A DNA stretch of 64,000 nucleotides from Reyranella sp. (lineage in GTDB: Bacteria > Pseudomonadota > Alphaproteobacteria > Reyranellales > Reyranellaceae), in the NCBI RefSeq assembly GCF_004297405.1, contig NZ_SCVC01000036.1:124001-188000 (forward strand), read 5' to 3'. A program made the position numbers and the translations under genes. This document shows positions 1-10,204 of this stretch, piece by piece. The notes below the pieces were generated by a model. That model was not told where the DNA came from. It worked only from the letters and a program-made list of their open reading frames with translations, and searched no databases. Position 1 is the first letter of the stretch. Every line of letters begins with the position of its first letter.

Positions 1-811
1 CATGATGCGGCACGCCCCGCAGGTTGGCGCGATCGACCAGTTTGGGCGGTGTCCACGTGTCGGGCGCCACATCCATGTCGAGTTGCTGCAACAGCGCCGA
101 CGCGATGAGATCGCGCCTTCCCGTCAGGAAGCCCGACGCCTGCGGCCCACCCAGCGCCTTGCCACCGGAGAAAGCCACCAGATCGGCGCCCATGGCGATG
201 AAGCGGCGGAGATTCTCCTTGGGCGGCAACTGCGCCGCTGCATCGACGATCAACGGAATGCCATGCGCCTTGCAGACCGATACCGCTGTCGGCAGGTCGG
301 CGAGGCTCGTGGCGTTGGCCGAGAAGAACACCGCGACGACCGACGGCGAGAGCGCCGTCTCGATCTCCCAGGCTTCAAGGCCGCGCACACCAGCCCCGGT
401 GCCACGATCATTGTGCCCGATATCGACCAGTCGCGCACCGGAGGCCGCCAGCGCATGGGCATAGCCGGTGCGCTGGGTACGCGGTACCAGGATGTCACGC
501 GGAAAGGCGTCGGCGTGCGGCAGGGCCGCCATCTTGGCCACGTCCCAACGCGCAATCGAAGCGGCAGCCGCGAGGGTAAGCGCCGCGGCCGCGCCCGTGG
601 TCACCATCCCCGCCTCCGCGCCCGTCGCCTGGGCGATACGCCGGCTCGCGGCATCCTGCAGCTCGCCGATATCGACCGACGCGCGCGAAGCTGCCGCCAT
701 CGCCTCGACCACCTCTGGCGCCATCACCGCGCCACCCAGACGCGTCAGCGCACCGGCGGCGTTGATTCGGCGACGCACGCCCAGCGCCGCATAGGGATCC
801 GATCCTGTCAT
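1..811 (-). CDS. SelA-like PLP-dependent enzyme (aminotransferase class V / L-seryl-tRNA(Sec) selenium transferase-like family), partial (C-terminus off window)
   Basis: Missing from the ORF track because it runs off the edge. Reverse-strand translation from the ATG at 811: MTGSDPYAALGVRRRINAAGALTRLGGAVMAPEVVEAMAAASRASVDIGELQDAASRRIAQATGAEAGMVTTGAAAALTLAAAAS..., the N-terminal pattern of the SelA/DgaE-like family. Confidence 0.8.
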   Translation of the reverse strand, partial: MTGSDPYAALGVRRRINAAGALTRLGGAVMAPEVVEAMAAASRASVDIGELQDAASRRIAQATGAEAGMVTTGAAAALTLAAAASIARWDVAKMAALPHADAFPRDILVPRTQRTGYAHALAASGARLVDIGHNDRGTGAGVRGLEAWEIETALSPSVVAVFFSANATSLADLPTAVSVCKAHGIPLIVDAAAQLPPKENLRRFIAMGADLVAFSGGKALGGPQASGFLTGRRDLIASALLQQLDMDVAPDTWTPPKLVDRANLRGVPHH

Positions 812-868
812 CGGGCGAGCTTAACGCAAGATCGCCCTAATCAGGCAAATTGCGCTACGCTTGGCGTC

Positions 869-1831
869 ATGGTCAGGATCGGCATCCTGGGAGCAGGCGC
901 GATGGGCGCCGTGCATGCGAGCGCCTACGCCGGCATGGACGACGTCGAGGTCGTCGGTGTCTCGGCGCGTAGCCTGGACCGTGCACGGCTGGTCGCAGAT
1001 ATCTGCAAGGCCAAGCCATTCGACGATCCTCGCCTGCTGATCGAAAGCGCCGATATCGATGCCATCGACGTTTGCCTGCCGAGCGCGATTCACGGGAAAT
1101 TCGTCGTCTCGGCTCTGAACTGCGGCAAGCATGTCTTCTGTGAGACGCCTATGGCACTGGGGATGTCTGCCGCGCAGGGAATGCGCGCCGCCGCGCGCAA
1201 GGCCAATCGGCTTCTGCAGATCGGGCTGCTCATGCGATCGGTTGGTGCCTACGAGCACGTAAAGGCGGTTGTGACGTCAGGTGAACATGGCCGCTTGATC
1301 AGTCTCTCGACATGGCGGCTGAGCTCCTACCTGCATCCGGACGCACCAGATCGCAAATCACACTATACCGACCCAACAACCGAGCTGATGACATTCGACT
1401 TGGATGTCGTGCAATGGCTGATGGGCGCACCCGAGCGACTCTCGGCCTCGGGCGATGGCGATATCACCGCCTTGCTCGACTATGGCGATGGCCGGCACGC
1501 GACGGTCACGGCGAGTGGCCTGATGCCGACGGGTTTCCCATTCACAGTTGGTTTTCGAGCCCTGTTCGAACGTGCTGTGTTCGGGCTGGAAACCGTCTTC
1601 TCCGAGATGCCGCCGCGCAGCACGTTCACCATCGCCACTGGCAACGCGCCAGCCAAAGCCGTCGCGATATCGGGGCGCGACCCTTACGTGGCCGAACTGC
1701 GCCATTTCGTCGACTGCATTGCCGGCAAGGCGGATCCTTCTCTGCTTGATGCCGACCGAGCCATCGAGGCGCTTAATCTTTCGCTGGCGACGCAACGCGC
1801 CCTTGCCGAAGGCGGACCAGTCACGCTCTAA
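869..1831 (+). CDS. Gfo/Idh/MocA family oxidoreductase
   Basis: MVRIGILGAGAMGAVHASAYAGMDDVEVVGVSARS (Rossmann GxGxxG) and CETPMAL; the listed ORF 2..1831 is over-extended upstream. Confidence 0.88.
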   Translation: MVRIGILGAGAMGAVHASAYAGMDDVEVVGVSARSLDRARLVADICKAKPFDDPRLLIESADIDAIDVCLPSAIHGKFVVSALNCGKHVFCETPMALGMSAAQGMRAAARKANRLLQIGLLMRSVGAYEHVKAVVTSGEHGRLISLSTWRLSSYLHPDAPDRKSHYTDPTTELMTFDLDVVQWLMGAPERLSASGDGDITALLDYGDGRHATVTASGLMPTGFPFTVGFRALFERAVFGLETVFSEMPPRSTFTIATGNAPAKAVAISGRDPYVAELRHFVDCIAGKADPSLLDADRAIEALNLSLATQRALAEGGPVTL

Positions 1832-1838
1832 GGGCCGG

Positions 1839-2569
<731 letters not shown>

Positions 2570-2587
2570 GCGGACAGGCACTGCGGC

Positions 2588-2848
2588 TCAGCGTCGTATC
2601 AGCAGCGCAATAAAGGTCATTGCCGCCAAACCAGCGACACCTGCTGCCACGGCGAAGCCCAGGACCAGCAAAATCCGGCGACGCTGGTGCCGTACCTTGA
2701 GACGCCGCAGATATTCACCGCGGCTCATGCCTCCCGGAAAGTCGTACCTCTCGGGAGGCAACTGAATGTTGCGGGTTCCCACCCGCCATCCCCAGACACC
2801 ACCCATTGCCGAAAAGACCGCCAGAACGATGGCTATTGTGGAAGTCAT
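2588..2848 (-). CDS. Small hypothetical membrane protein (86 aa)
   Basis: MTSTIAIVLAVFSAMGGVWGWRV...RRRILLVLGFAVAAGVAGLAAMTFIALLIRR; two hydrophobic segments; start chosen inside the longer ORF. Confidence 0.55.
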   Translation of the reverse strand: MTSTIAIVLAVFSAMGGVWGWRVGTRNIQLPPERYDFPGGMSRGEYLRRLKVRHQRRRILLVLGFAVAAGVAGLAAMTFIALLIRR

Positions 2849-2928
2849 GCCCCTCCCCGGCGCCGCCCCTTGCTTGCTCTTTATGGCGGAGAAGATGAAA
2901 CATTCGCCGGCCGATAAAAAGGACCAAG

Positions 2929-4254
2929 ATGAAACAGGATTTCGAACCAAAGCCTGGCCGCCAGATGCGCCTCGGCGTCTTCGTGCAGACGCCCGGCCAT
3001 CACGTTGGCGGCTGGCGGCATCCCGATGCCACTGTCGAAGGATGGCCCAATCTCGGCCTGATGCAGCACATCGCGGCCACGGCCGAGCGCGGCAAGTTCG
3101 ACATGTTCTTCCTGGGCGACGGCTTCGCGACGGGTTACGGCGAACATCCCTCGACCATCGGCAAGTTCGAGCCGCTGACTCTGCTTGCAGCGCTCGCCAT
3201 GGGGACGAAGAAACTCGGCCTCGCCGCCACCGCGTCGACCACCTATGCCGAGCCCTACCATGTGGCGCGCGGCTTCGCTTCGCTCGACCATATCTCCGGC
3301 GGGCGCGTGGGCTGGAATGTCGTGACCACGGCATATGCCAAGTCGAGTGCCGTCTTCGGCCGCCAGCATCCGCCCCATGCCGAGCGCTATGCGATGGCCG
3401 AGGAGTTCGTCGAAGCCTGCCGGCTCCTGTGGGACAGCTGGGACGACGACGCGTTCATCGGCGACAAGAAGGCCGGCCAGTTCGTGCGCCCGGGCAGCCT
3501 CCATATCCCCGATTTCCGGGGCAAGTATTTCACCATCGAAGGCGCGCTCAATGTGCCACGCTCACCTCAAGGCCATCCGGTATTGATCCAGGCTGGCTCT
3601 TCCGGCCCCGGCCAGGCACTGGCCGCGCGCATCGCCGACGTCGTCTTCACGGCGCAGAACGATCTCGGCGAGGCCCAGGCGTTCTACGCCGGCATGAAGG
3701 CTCAGCTTCTCGAACAGGGCCGCGGCGCCGATGAGGCGCTGGTCATGCCCGGCGTGATGCCCGTGGTCGGGCGTACCGAGCGGGAAGCCTGCGAGATCTT
3801 CGCCGAGTTGAATCGCAACATCGACACGGCGCAGGCTTTCACCGTGCTCTCCGAGCGACTGGGCGCCGACATGTCGGTTCATCCACTCGACGGCCCCGTT
3901 CCCGACATACCCGAAACCGAGCATCTCAAGAGCCGTGCCGCTCTGCTCCTGCAGATGGCGCGGCGCGAGAACCTGACGCTGCGAGAACTCTTCCACAGAG
4001 TGGCCGCAGCCCGTGGCCATCTCCTGCCCATCGGCACTCCGGTGCAGATCGCCGACGTACTGGAACGCTGGTTCCGAGACGGCGCTGCCGACGGCTTCAA
4101 TGTGATGCCGCCCTTCTTTCCCCGCCAGTTCGACGATTTCGTGAAGCTGGTCGTCCCGATCCTTCAGGAACGCGGCCTGTTCCGTGCCGACTACACCGGC
4201 GCGACGCTACGTGATCACCTGGGCCTGGCGCGCAAGCGGATCGCCGCGAGATAG
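2929..4254 (+). CDS. LLM-class flavin-dependent monooxygenase (NtaA/SnaA/DszA-like)
   Basis: MKQDFEPKPGRQMRLGVFVQTPGHHVGGWRHPDA..., GKYFTIEGALNVPRSPQGHPVLIQAGSSGPGQALAARIADVVFTAQ typical of the NtaA/SnaA/DszA family. Confidence 0.9.
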   Translation: MKQDFEPKPGRQMRLGVFVQTPGHHVGGWRHPDATVEGWPNLGLMQHIAATAERGKFDMFFLGDGFATGYGEHPSTIGKFEPLTLLAALAMGTKKLGLAATASTTYAEPYHVARGFASLDHISGGRVGWNVVTTAYAKSSAVFGRQHPPHAERYAMAEEFVEACRLLWDSWDDDAFIGDKKAGQFVRPGSLHIPDFRGKYFTIEGALNVPRSPQGHPVLIQAGSSGPGQALAARIADVVFTAQNDLGEAQAFYAGMKAQLLEQGRGADEALVMPGVMPVVGRTEREACEIFAELNRNIDTAQAFTVLSERLGADMSVHPLDGPVPDIPETEHLKSRAALLLQMARRENLTLRELFHRVAAARGHLLPIGTPVQIADVLERWFRDGAADGFNVMPPFFPRQFDDFVKLVVPILQERGLFRADYTGATLRDHLGLARKRIAAR

Positions 4255-5726
4255 GCGACACCTGCACCGAGCAGCAGCAACAAATCCATGCCGCCGACGG
4301 CCCAAAGATGTCGATGCGCGAGGCTTCGGCCGAGATGATCGCCGGTGGTGATCCAGTTCAAGCCAACGGCGGCGACCGCCAGGGTTGCGATCATCCAGCA
4401 TTGCTCGATCCAGGCACGCGCTGGCCGTAACCAAGCGTGCGCGAAGCTCGCCAGCCAGGCGAGAAAGAACGCGCAGATCTCGAGCGCACCCCGCTCTTGA
4501 CCGAGCCATGTTGCTCCAAGCGGCAGCAGGCGATTGGCAACGAAGAAGACGAGCGTCGCGATCACGATGCCGCTGGTCGATCCTACGGTCATGCCTTCGA
4601 CGAGCCGGAAGCTCCGCTGCTGAAGCGGCGTGGATTTCTGACGACGCGCTTCGAGCCAGAAGAAATAGCCGGTCGCAATCGTCACGTAGCCAGCCAGTCC
4701 AAGCCCGAAGTAGATCCAGCGAAGGGTCCAGTGCTGGAACCGGATCAGGTGAAATCCAACGACGAAGCGCTGCGCCGTCGCGATCGGCCGCATCTCGGTG
4801 CGCTGATGCAGCAGCGCACCGGTCGCGCCGTCGAAGTAAGCGAGATCGCCCGACAGCACCACGCTGTCCTCGTAGGGGCGGCTCACCTGCACATAGGCGG
4901 CAGCATCGCCGGGTAGCCGCACGACCAGCACTCGCGGCAGGTCGCCGTCCCATAAGCGCTGCGCCTCAGCGACCATGCCGTCGAGCGAACCGAGCTGACC
5001 GGGCTTGTTCAGCCTTGGCCTCGAATAGTCGCTGATCTCATCGACGACGAAGGCACGGCGATCTGGATAGAACATCTTCCAGCCGCTCGGAAAGTAGATC
5101 GAATAGAAGAAGATCAGACCCGAGAGCGTGATGGCGATGTGGAATGGCAACGCCAGGACGCCGGCCACATTGTGGAGGTCGAGGATCATCCGGCGTGGTT
5201 TGCGGGCCGACCGGAAAGTGAAGAAGTCGGCGAAGATCTTGCGGTGGATGACGACGCCGGAAATGCACAGCGCCAGCATCGCCATCGACGCGAGGCCGAC
5301 GATCCAGATGCCGATATCCCATGCCCTGATGTGAAGCATGTAATGGAAGGGATAGAGAAAGCCCGATCCGCCGCGGGTCCCCGGATCGACCACGGCAACA
5401 CCTGTTGTCGGATCGAGGTAGCGCACGACGAGGCCCGACTTTTCGCGCCACGCCAATCGGATCGCAGGCTGGCGCTCGGTCGGCAGGATCGCCGCGATGA
5501 AGGGCGAGCGGGCACGGGCTGCATCGGCGATCGACGGGCGCAGCACGTCAAAAGACACTGGCTGCTCTGGAAGGGCGAGGCGCAGCGTCGGCATCATCCA
5601 GCGGTCAATCTCGCGATCGAACACCGAGAGCGTGCCCATCCAGAAGATCGCGAACAGCAGGCCGCCCAGTACAACGCCGGCCCAGGTATGGAGCCAGTTC
5701 ATCGACGCCCGGAACGTCGGCTCCAT
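4215..5726 (-). CDS. PepSY-associated TM domain protein (iron-uptake associated)
   Basis: 503 aa with four or more TM helices, MNWLHTWAGVVLGGLLFAIFWMGTLSVFDREIDRWM..., directly downstream of a TonB receptor. Confidence 0.85.
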   Translation of the reverse strand: MEPTFRASMNWLHTWAGVVLGGLLFAIFWMGTLSVFDREIDRWMMPTLRLALPEQPVSFDVLRPSIADAARARSPFIAAILPTERQPAIRLAWREKSGLVVRYLDPTTGVAVVDPGTRGGSGFLYPFHYMLHIRAWDIGIWIVGLASMAMLALCISGVVIHRKIFADFFTFRSARKPRRMILDLHNVAGVLALPFHIAITLSGLIFFYSIYFPSGWKMFYPDRRAFVVDEISDYSRPRLNKPGQLGSLDGMVAEAQRLWDGDLPRVLVVRLPGDAAAYVQVSRPYEDSVVLSGDLAYFDGATGALLHQRTEMRPIATAQRFVVGFHLIRFQHWTLRWIYFGLGLAGYVTIATGYFFWLEARRQKSTPLQQRSFRLVEGMTVGSTSGIVIATLVFFVANRLLPLGATWLGQERGALEICAFFLAWLASFAHAWLRPARAWIEQCWMIATLAVAAVGLNWITTGDHLGRSLAHRHLWAVGGMDLLLLLGAGVAYLAAIRLRARPR

Positions 5727-5736
5727 GCCGGAGTGC

Positions 5737-8229
5737 TCAGAAGTCGGCGGTCAACGACAGACGGAATGTCCGCGGCGCACCAAGGCTGAGGGTGGTGGCG
5801 GCCGAGCCGGTCTCCCAATAGTTGGCGTCGAGCAGGTTCTCGACCGAGAACCGGGCGACGATCGGCTTGCCAGTCGGGCTGCGGACCACGTCGAGCGCAT
5901 AGCGCGCACCGATGTCCAGGCGTGTCCAGTCGGGCAGGCTGCGGCGCGGCGAGGTCGTGTCGATGAATTGGGAGCTGGTGTAGACGGCCCGCGCGGTGAG
6001 CGTGAGGCCCCGCACAAAGGGCGTGTCCCATTCACCTGCGATGTTGAGCTGGAAGTTGGGCGAGAACGGCGCGGTCCAGCCGTCGGTCAGGCCGCCCTGC
6101 GTCTTGGCGAGCACGGCGTCGAGCAACATGAAGCCGCCAAGCAGGCGCACGCCTTCCATCGGCTCGCCGAAGACATTGAACTCAAGTCCCTGGTTACGCT
6201 GCTCACCGGCCAGCACCAGCGTGTTGCTCGCCACGTCGGTGATCGTGCTGGGCTGCGTGATCTGGAACAGGCTGAGCGTCGTCGTGAAGCGACCCCAGTC
6301 GACCTTTGCGCCGACCTCGAACTGCGTCGACTTGAAGGGCGGAAAGACTTCACCGGCATTGGCGAAGGTCGATCCGACGACGACGCCCTGCCGCAGGCCC
6401 TGGATGAAGTTGCCGTAGAGCGAGACGTTCTCCCAAGGCTTGAAGATCAGCGCCACCGCAGGCGTAAGTGCGCTCTGGTCATAGCTGTCGGTCGACGCAC
6501 CGGTGGTCGGATTGTAGTTGGTGGCCGTCACCCTCTGCAGGCGCGCGCCGACGGTGAGCTGGATGCGCTTGTTGGCCGCCGACAACGTGTCGGCAAACGC
6601 CAGGCTCGAAAGCGTCTCGAAGCTGGTCTTGTTGGCGGCGCCAATGGGAATGTTGGGCCGGGCGATGATGTTTGGATTGTAGATGTTGGTATTGTACGCC
6701 GCCCCGGTCACCGTAACCGCGCCGGTTTCCTGCTGGAAGCCGGTGGCGCTGAAGGCGAATTCGTGGTCGATCGGCCCGGTGTTCACGAGCGCGCGCAGGC
6801 CTGCTTCGCCGGTCTGGTAGGTCTGGTACTGGCTGAAAGTACTGGACGACGTCGTGGCGTTGCCGCTGAAGTTCAGGGCCGTGATGTTGGTGCCGCCCGC
6901 CAGACGCTGGGCTCGGTAGTCGTGCGCACCTATCGTCGCGTAGGCCGTGATCTTTTCGGTGATATCGACCTCGGCCCGCACCACCCCGAAGAGATCCTTG
7001 CCGCTCTGATAGTTCCACGGCTGGCCGAAATTCTTGCGGGCGTTCGGTGCGTAAGGGAGCTGCACGTTGGGACTGACGCCGAGATAGGGAATCAGACCGC
7101 CGATATTGCGATACTGGTAACCAAGATCGGCCGAAAGCCGAACGCGCTCGCCGCGATAGTCGAGACCGAGAACGCCCAGGTACCTTTCATCGGAATTGCC
7201 CGATACTTCGGTCTGGCCGGCGCGGGCGACGCCATTGAAGCGTACGCCGAACTGCTTTTCGTCACCGAAGCGACGCGCCACGTCCGCATGGCCGCTGACC
7301 TGTCCGGCGGAGACATAGCCTGCCGTCAGCTGCGTGAGCCCGGCATCGGGCGCGCGCTTGGGCACGAGGTTGATTGTGCCGCCGACCGAACCGCCCGGCG
7401 GCATGCCGTAGATCATGGCAGCCGGCCCTTTCAGCACTTCGACGCGATCCGCCAACTCCGCCATGATCGAGCTCGTCGGCAGCACGCCATAAAGACCGCC
7501 ATAGGCCGTGCTCGCACTGCCGACGGGAAGGCCGCGGATGCGGACGGTATCCGTTCCGGCGCCGCCGTCGGGAAAGTAGGCGCGTACCGACGGGTCATCG
7601 ATCAGCACGTCGCGAATCGTCTTCGCCTGCTGGTTCTGAACCTTCTCCGCCGTGAAGTTGGTTTGATTGAACGGCGTGTCCATCACGTCGCGATTGCCGA
7701 GCAGACCGAGCAGACCGCCCTTCGCCACCTGGCCACCGGCATAGGGCGGTGGGATATTGTCGATCATGGCCTGCGACGGAACGGCGTAACCCTGCACCTG
7801 CACGGGATCGAGGTGGAGGGCGCCCGGCGCAGTGCTCGCCCCGGGCCGCTCCAGCGCCACGGTCGTTGCGTTCGTGAAGCGATAGACGAGCCCCGTCCCG
7901 GCGAGCAGCCGCGCAAGCGCTTCTGCCGGCGGCAACGTGCCTGTGACGCCGGGGCTTCTGACCGAAGCCGTCAGCCCACCATCGGCGACGACCTGCAAGC
8001 CGGACTGGTAGCCAAACTGCACCAGCGCATCCGCCAATGGCTGCGCCGGAATATTGAAGGCCCTCGCCTGCTGTGCGATGGCCGAGCCCGACACGAATGG
8101 CGTGGCCACGATCGCGCCGTTGATGGCAATGGCAGCAAACAGTGACTTGAGCTTCCAGCCGTGACGAGCTGCTTTACCTTTGAATCCCCTGCCCCAATTC
8201 ACGTGCGATCTCCCCAACGCAAAGCACAA
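5737..8229 (-). CDS. TonB-dependent siderophore receptor with N-terminal STN signalling domain (FecA-like)
   Basis: FNIPAQPLADALVQFGYQSGLQVVADGG (secretin/TonB short N-terminal domain), plug and barrel, C-terminal ...GAPRTFRLSLTADF. Confidence 0.93.
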   Translation of the reverse strand: MCFALGRSHVNWGRGFKGKAARHGWKLKSLFAAIAINGAIVATPFVSGSAIAQQARAFNIPAQPLADALVQFGYQSGLQVVADGGLTASVRSPGVTGTLPPAEALARLLAGTGLVYRFTNATTVALERPGASTAPGALHLDPVQVQGYAVPSQAMIDNIPPPYAGGQVAKGGLLGLLGNRDVMDTPFNQTNFTAEKVQNQQAKTIRDVLIDDPSVRAYFPDGGAGTDTVRIRGLPVGSASTAYGGLYGVLPTSSIMAELADRVEVLKGPAAMIYGMPPGGSVGGTINLVPKRAPDAGLTQLTAGYVSAGQVSGHADVARRFGDEKQFGVRFNGVARAGQTEVSGNSDERYLGVLGLDYRGERVRLSADLGYQYRNIGGLIPYLGVSPNVQLPYAPNARKNFGQPWNYQSGKDLFGVVRAEVDITEKITAYATIGAHDYRAQRLAGGTNITALNFSGNATTSSSTFSQYQTYQTGEAGLRALVNTGPIDHEFAFSATGFQQETGAVTVTGAAYNTNIYNPNIIARPNIPIGAANKTSFETLSSLAFADTLSAANKRIQLTVGARLQRVTATNYNPTTGASTDSYDQSALTPAVALIFKPWENVSLYGNFIQGLRQGVVVGSTFANAGEVFPPFKSTQFEVGAKVDWGRFTTTLSLFQITQPSTITDVASNTLVLAGEQRNQGLEFNVFGEPMEGVRLLGGFMLLDAVLAKTQGGLTDGWTAPFSPNFQLNIAGEWDTPFVRGLTLTARAVYTSSQFIDTTSPRRSLPDWTRLDIGARYALDVVRSPTGKPIVARFSVENLLDANYWETGSAATTLSLGAPRTFRLSLTADF

Positions 8230-8345
8230 GGAGACCGAGCTGCCAGTGGCGATTGCTTCTCAACCGCTCCAGGCTCCTGAAAAGACTGACGAGATGAGGC
8301 GAGACGTTTTTCCGAAAAAAGTTATGCGCACGCCGACGTCGGCGT

Positions 8346-9299
8346 TCAGCCCTTCGAAACGACCAGCAGCCAGGGCGTGACCTTGATGACGCGGCCGCCC
8401 TGGGGAACGACCAGCGCTTCGAGCGCGCGCACTGGGTCGCTTGCATCGAAGACACCGGTCACCGGCTGGCGCCCCACGCTCCCGTCAGCAATCACGATGC
8501 GGCCGGCGAACCATGGACGTATGCGGTCGATGACCTCCGAGACAGGCCGGTTGCGGGCGGCCACACGGACGTCAGGCCCTGTCATCAGGAAATTGGGAAC
8601 GTCGGAACCCTTCTCCGTCATGCCGTTGGGACCGAGGCGCACCCAGTCGCCCGGGCGCAGGTCGAACGATTCAGCCCGCGAGGAGTCGACGCGGACCTGA
8701 CCGCTCCCGACGAGGACGGACGTGCCCTGACCGCGCATCGAGACATCGAAGCGTGTTCCCAACACCGTTACGGTAGCGTCCCGTGCGACGACCCGGAATG
8801 GCCGCGCGGCATCGGCCGTCACATCGAACAGCGCTTCCCCCGCCAGCAGATCGACCTTGCGTTCGCCGGCCGAGAAGGCGAGCCGGATCGCGCTGTCGGG
8901 TCCGAGCCGGACCGTGCTGCCATCGTCGAGCTGCAAAGTCTCGAGCTGCGCGGTGCCCGTCAGATAATCGGCCTGCAGTCGCAGCGTCAGCGGAGGGACG
9001 AAGACCATCAACAGGCAGGCGGCAATGGCGATCCCCGCCGCCACCGGACGCCATCGGCTGAAGACGCCCGGCGGGGTTCGCGCCTCGATCTGTGGGCCAG
9101 CGCGTCGAGAGCCATGGTCCGCCGCCTGTGCCAGCAGATCGTCGGTGCGTGCGACGCTTCGCCAGGCTGCGGCATTGGCCGGCGCGGCCTCAAGCCAGGC
9201 ACGGAACTCGGCCTGACGGGTCGCGTCGCCAGGCTCGTCGTCGAGGAGGACGAGCCAGCTTGCCGCTTCCAGGCGTGCGCGATCGGCGTCAGCGTTCAT
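8346..9299 (-). CDS. FecR family anti-sigma/sensor protein
   Basis: DUF4880-like N-terminus (EAASWLVLLDDEPGDATRQAEFRAWLEAAPANAAAWRSV) and FecR domain (TGTAQLETLQLDDGSTVRLGPDSAIRLAFSAGERKVDLLAGEALFDV). Confidence 0.92.
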   Translation of the reverse strand: MNADADRARLEAASWLVLLDDEPGDATRQAEFRAWLEAAPANAAAWRSVARTDDLLAQAADHGSRRAGPQIEARTPPGVFSRWRPVAAGIAIAACLLMVFVPPLTLRLQADYLTGTAQLETLQLDDGSTVRLGPDSAIRLAFSAGERKVDLLAGEALFDVTADAARPFRVVARDATVTVLGTRFDVSMRGQGTSVLVGSGQVRVDSSRAESFDLRPGDWVRLGPNGMTEKGSDVPNFLMTGPDVRVAARNRPVSEVIDRIRPWFAGRIVIADGSVGRQPVTGVFDASDPVRALEALVVPQGGRVIKVTPWLLVVSKG

Positions 9300-9837
9300 G
9301 GGAAGTAGACGTTACGGCAAGCCGCATTTTTCCGCGCAATCGATCGCAATGGGCTATGCCTTCGGCAATCAAGGCGTGTGTCCGCGTGACCGACAGGCCG
9401 AGATGGTTCGCGACTTCCTGCAGTTTGCGTCCTTCCATGCGGTTCATGCGAACGGCGATACGGGTTCTCTCGGGTAGTTCGGCCAGCGCTTCCAGAACCA
9501 CCCGCAATTCGTCCCGCGCCAGGATCGCCTGCTCCGGCGAGGGTTGGTCGTCCGTCAACACGTCCGCATCGCTCTCCGAGGCGGTACGGGCCGTCTCGCG
9601 GGTCAGGGTCCGGCGCGTATCGATCGCAAGATTTCGCACGAGGCGGTAAAGATAGGCGACGGGCTCTTGCACCAAGTCGAAATCGTTGGCGCGCTTCAGC
9701 CTGAACCAGGCTTCCTGCACGACATCTTCGGCCTGGGCATGGCTGCCGGCGATCGCACTGGCATAGGCCACGAGCGCCGAGCGGTGCGTCATATAAAGAC
9801 GCAAGGCCGTTCGCTCGTTCTCCAAACTCACCCCCAA
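9289..9837 (-). CDS. ECF RNA polymerase sigma factor, FecI-like
   Basis: Sigma70 r2/r4: HAQAEDVVQEAWFRL..., LAELPERTRIAVRMNRMEGRKLQEVANHLGLSVTRTHALIAEGIAHC; overlaps fecR by 11 bp; start codon uncertain (TTG in the listed ORF). Confidence 0.9.
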   Translation of the reverse strand: MGVSLENERTALRLYMTHRSALVAYASAIAGSHAQAEDVVQEAWFRLKRANDFDLVQEPVAYLYRLVRNLAIDTRRTLTRETARTASESDADVLTDDQPSPEQAILARDELRVVLEALAELPERTRIAVRMNRMEGRKLQEVANHLGLSVTRTHALIAEGIAHCDRLRGKMRLAVTSTSHER

Positions 9838-9858
9838 TTGCGAACCGTTCGCAATTGG
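9834..9858. promoter_or_regulatory. Perfect 11-bp inverted repeat with 3-nt spacer: CCAATTGCGAA-CCG-TTCGCAATTGG
   Basis: Read directly; lies at or just upstream of the fecI start; candidate iron-regulator (Fur-like) operator by position. Confidence 0.5.
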
Positions 9859-10011
9859 CTTCTAGCGGCCCGGCAAGCGCGCGGCAAGCGAGGTTCCACG
9901 CAAACTGCTGAATCGGTGCCAAAGCCGGAACAGAGACGGCATCGGCAATCGGTCCCCCGCGCGGCCTTTTCAGCCCTTGCGCGATGCCGTCCGACTCCTG
10001 ATATAACCGCC

Positions 10012-10110
10012 TCGAGGGGCCAGTGTGGGCGGAGCAGTCGCCAACCCGGTCAGATCCGGAAGGAAGCAGCCGTAACGAATTCGCTTCGGGTCATGCTGGT
10101 CTCTCACCTG
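10012..10110 (+). ncRNA. ffs: Bacterial small signal recognition particle RNA (4.5S)
   Basis: Conserved core GGTCAGATCCGGAAGGAAGCAGCC with complementary flanks (GAGGGGCCAGTGTG.../...TGCTGGTCTCTC); immediately upstream of dnaX. Confidence 0.9.
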
Positions 10111-10204
10111 TCCTTTTGCGCGCGCCGCCGCGAAAGGCGGGCGGCCCAGGCGCGACGACCGCCGGGCCTGAAGGGGCCACGGCGCACCACCGGGTAGGAC
10201 CGCC

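Noticed and set aside
8330-8345. Palindrome ACGCCGACGTCGGCGT between fecR and the receptor gene
   Set aside because: Could be a weak terminator for fecR (a T run follows at some distance), but the loop geometry is poor and there is no supporting second copy; left uncalled.
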